Below, one piece after another: positions 6,334 through 7,961 of a DNA stretch of 7,961 bases. This DNA is from JACKOF01 sp041571855. GTDB taxonomy: Bacteria > Pseudomonadota > Gammaproteobacteria > Pseudomonadales > Porticoccaceae. A program made the translations under genes and the position numbers. How positions within the stretch are numbered: position 1 is the stretch's first letter; every line of letters starts with the position of its first letter. The stretch covers positions 1-7,961 of the forward strand of contig JBFFTH010000092.1 of assembly GCA_041571855.1 (NCBI GenBank), written 5' to 3'. The notes under the pieces are model-generated. The model was not told the origin of the DNA and did no database searches. It worked only from the letters and a program-made list of their open reading frames with translations.

Positions 6334-7423
6334 GACTGCGAATGTTGTAATAAGCCTGTTCGGAAATCCGGTGATAATTCACTGACTGGGCCAGAAATGC
6401 CTGCTGGGATTCGTAGACTTTCCTGAACAGCGGGTTCTGCAGGTTTTCTGCGATGACTTCGTCCGTGAGTCGCTTGAGCTCTCTCAGGACATCGTCCGGC
6501 AGCGGGCGAACTTCCACCTGGTGCTCGTTGATCAGGGTATTCAGCGCCGCATTGTTGTGGGCGGTGTAATCGTCCAGCATGTCACTGTTGGCGGCCCGGG
6601 CAGCAACCTCCACGATCAACTGCAAATCCTCTGGCAGCGATTCGTAGGCCTGCTTGTTGACCACCAGTTCCAGGGTCGGGCCGGGCTCGTGCCAGCCCGG
6701 GTAGTAATAGTATTTGGCGATCTGGTGGAAACCAAAGGCCAGGTCGTTATAGGGACCGACCCACTCGGTGGCATCGATCACCCCCGTCTGCAGCGAGGTA
6801 TAAATATTGCCACCGGCAATATTGATTGACTCGGCCCCGGCGCGGGAAATCACTTCACCGCCGAGGCCCGGAATGCGCATTTTCAGGCCTTTCAGGTCGT
6901 CGACGGAATTGATCTCGCGATTAAACCAGCCCGCCATCTGGACACCGGTATTGCCGCCGGCAAAGGGTATCAGGTTGAAGGGTGCATAGACCTCGCGCCA
7001 CAGCGCCAGCCCACCCCCGTGATGCAGCCAGCCGTTCATTTCCTGGGCATTGAGACCAAAGGGGATCGAGGTAAACAATACCGCTGCCGGAATTTTTCCC
7101 TTCCAGTAATAGGCCGCACCCATGCCCATTTCCGCCGTGCCCTGGGAGACGGTGTCAAACACCTCCAGGGCCGGCACCAGCTGCCCGGCACCATAGACCT
7201 TCACTTTCAGGCGGCCGGCGCTCATCTTCTCCACCAGCCCGGCAAAGTACTCCGGCGCTGTTCCCAGGCCGGGAAAATTCTTCGGAAAGGTGGATACCAT
7301 TTTCCACGTATAAACCTGCTGTTTGGCAGGTTCAGAGGCCTGCGCCACTGCACCTTGCTGTTCACCGCCACAACCCGCCAGCAGCAGTGCCAACACTGTC
7401 AAAACCAGAATTAAGTTTTTCAT
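6314..7423 (-). CDS. TRAP-type solute-binding lipoprotein, TakP-like (DctP family)
   Basis: The product is the extracytoplasmic receptor of a tripartite ATP-independent periplasmic (TRAP) transporter. It has 369 residues from the ATG at 7423. A TTG at 7429 would abut the ribosome binding site, so the ATG is preferred. The N-terminus is a lipoprotein signal with lipobox LLAGC (14-18), so Cys18 should be lipid-modified. Gly19 at position +2 does not signal inner-membrane retention. The mature DctP fold starts near YTWKMV (38-43). The conserved core carries GAAYYWKGK (102-110), KMRIPGLGGEV (181-191) with Arg183, the residue type that binds substrate carboxylates in this family, ATEWVGPYND (218-227) and YYYYPGWHEPG (238-248). 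These segments resemble 2-oxoacid receptors such as TakP of Rhodobacter sphaeroides. The ligand is inferred only as a small monocarboxylate. No dctQ or dctM gene lies nearby in the window. It follows uvrD by 46 bp on the same strand. Confidence 0.9.
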   Translation of the reverse strand: MKNLILVLTVLALLLAGCGGEQQGAVAQASEPAKQQVYTWKMVSTFPKNFPGLGTAPEYFAGLVEKMSAGRLKVKVYGAGQLVPALEVFDTVSQGTAEMGMGAAYYWKGKIPAAVLFTSIPFGLNAQEMNGWLHHGGGLALWREVYAPFNLIPFAGGNTGVQMAGWFNREINSVDDLKGLKMRIPGLGGEVISRAGAESINIAGGNIYTSLQTGVIDATEWVGPYNDLAFGFHQIAKYYYYPGWHEPGPTLELVVNKQAYESLPEDLQLIVEVAARAANSDMLDDYTAHNNAALNTLINEHQVEVRPLPDDVLRELKRLTDEVIAENLQNPLFRKVYESQQAFLAQSVNYHRISEQAYYNIRSQLDQDQ

Positions 7424-7429
7424 ATGCAA

Positions 7430-7434
7430 CCTTA
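7430..7434 (-). promoter_or_regulatory. Ribosome binding site deciding the dctP start
   Basis: On the minus strand TAAGG ends 6 nt before the ATG at 7423. It touches the alternative TTG at 7429, which could not be used with it. This supports the ATG as the start. Confidence 0.6.
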
Positions 7435-7469
7435 TTTCGTCCCTTCCAGTGGAATCAATGATTGTCCTG

Positions 7470-7961
7470 TCACAGAGGCATCAGTTTGGCGTAAGCCAGC
7501 ACCAGCCACTTACTGCCCTGACCGTCAAAATTTACCTGCACCCGAGCATGGGCACCATTGCCCTCGAAATTGAGGATCACGCCTTCACCGAAATGGGCAT
7601 GGCTCACCCGCTGCCCCAGGGCAAAGCCGGTATCACGGCCCTCATCGCCAAAACCCGGTCGCGAACCGGTGCTTGCACCACGGGCATAACTGGTCGGCCT
7701 GTGAACCTGGCTTTGAAGCCTGACTTCTTCCACCAGGTTTTTGGGAATGTCAGCCACAAAACGCGACACCGTGTTGAACTTTTCACTGCCGTGCAGCCGG
7801 CGACTCTCGGCAAAACACAGGTACAGTTTTTTCATCGCCCGGGTTATGCCCACGTAGGCCAGTCGACGCTCTTCTTCAAGCCCACCGGGATCGTCCAGGG
7901 AGATTTTATGCGGAAACAGGTTTTCTTCCATTCCGGCCAGAAATACCAGCGGGAACTCGAG
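7470..7961 (-). CDS. uvrD: DNA helicase II (UvrD), C-terminal part only
   Basis: UvrD is a superfamily 1A 3'-5' helicase that acts in nucleotide excision repair and methyl-directed mismatch repair. The frame is open to the right edge, so the gene continues beyond it and only the last 163 residues are visible. The first visible residues, LEFPLVFLAGMEENLFPH, belong to helicase motif V and what follows it. EEERRLAYVGITRA (29-42) is motif VI, whose Arg contacts ATP. The linker at about 85-113 is variable. The end, from LGQRVSHAHFGEG (115-127) to KWLVLAYAKL (151-160), is the UvrD/PcrA C-terminal Tudor-like domain, which binds RNA polymerase in studied homologues. This close match to E. coli UvrD, including the tail, rules out Rep, which has a different C-terminus. 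No terminator lies in the 46 bp before dctP. Confidence 0.96.
   Translation of the reverse strand, partial: LEFPLVFLAGMEENLFPHKISLDDPGGLEEERRLAYVGITRAMKKLYLCFAESRRLHGSEKFNTVSRFVADIPKNLVEEVRLQSQVHRPTSYARGASTGSRPGFGDEGRDTGFALGQRVSHAHFGEGVILNFEGNGAHARVQVNFDGQGSKWLVLAYAKLMPL

Noticed and set aside
5468..6426. Long frames in other registers over trkH (minus 5468-6187 and plus 5656-6426).
   Set aside because: The predicted proteins are rich in Arg, His and Gly without hydrophobic order, typical of shifted reading of a membrane-protein gene. The trkH frame has all four filter motifs.
7444..7454. Inverted repeat TTCC-AGT-GGAA between uvrD and dctP, considered as a terminator.
   Set aside because: The stem is only 4 bp and no T-tract follows on the minus strand.
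7956..7961. The window ends exactly on CTCGAG, a XhoI site, which might suggest a cloning junction.
   Set aside because: The bases read in frame as the conserved Leu-Glu of UvrD motif V, so they are natural coding sequence.

Overview
The window looks like ordinary chromosomal backbone of a gammaproteobacterium. The core is a tightly packed + strand run: def, fmt, rsmB, trkA, trkH. The def-fmt-rsmB-trkA order is classic for Gammaproteobacteria, and a divergent LysM gene on the other side of def is also usual there. Protein sequences match the Escherichia coli / Pseudomonas forms closely in length and motifs. The TakP-like TRAP solute receptor and moderate-to-high GC content suggest a free-living, possibly marine lineage (Cellvibrionales-like is a guess). 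The taxon cannot be fixed from this sequence alone.

Layout. 1-459 (-): start of a secreted LysM-domain protein, cut by the left edge. 460-592: divergent intergenic region with promoter-like elements for both directions. 593-6301 (+): def, fmt, rsmB, trkA and trkH, with gaps of 51 bp or less and two ATGA start/stop overlaps (fmt/rsmB and rsmB/trkA). 6302-6313: only 12 bp between converging genes. 6314-7423 (-): a TRAP-type solute-binding lipoprotein. 7470-7961 (-): the C-terminal end of the UvrD helicase, cut by the right edge.

How the genes work together. Fmt formylates initiator Met-tRNA, and Def removes the formyl group from new proteins. RsmB methylates 16S rRNA C967, so the first half of the operon serves translation. 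TrkA is the cytoplasmic nucleotide-binding regulatory subunit of the K+ uptake channel whose membrane subunit is TrkH. Here both Trk subunits are adjacent, whereas in E. coli trkH lies elsewhere. The dctP gene has no TRAP membrane subunit genes beside it in this window.

I found no mobile element, CRISPR array, rRNA or tRNA, toxin-antitoxin pair or defence-like cassette, and no evidence for a new system. The points worth a second look are modest: the organisation of the def/LysM regulatory region, the missing Shine-Dalgarno sequence at def, and the lipid-anchored, apparently orphan TRAP receptor.
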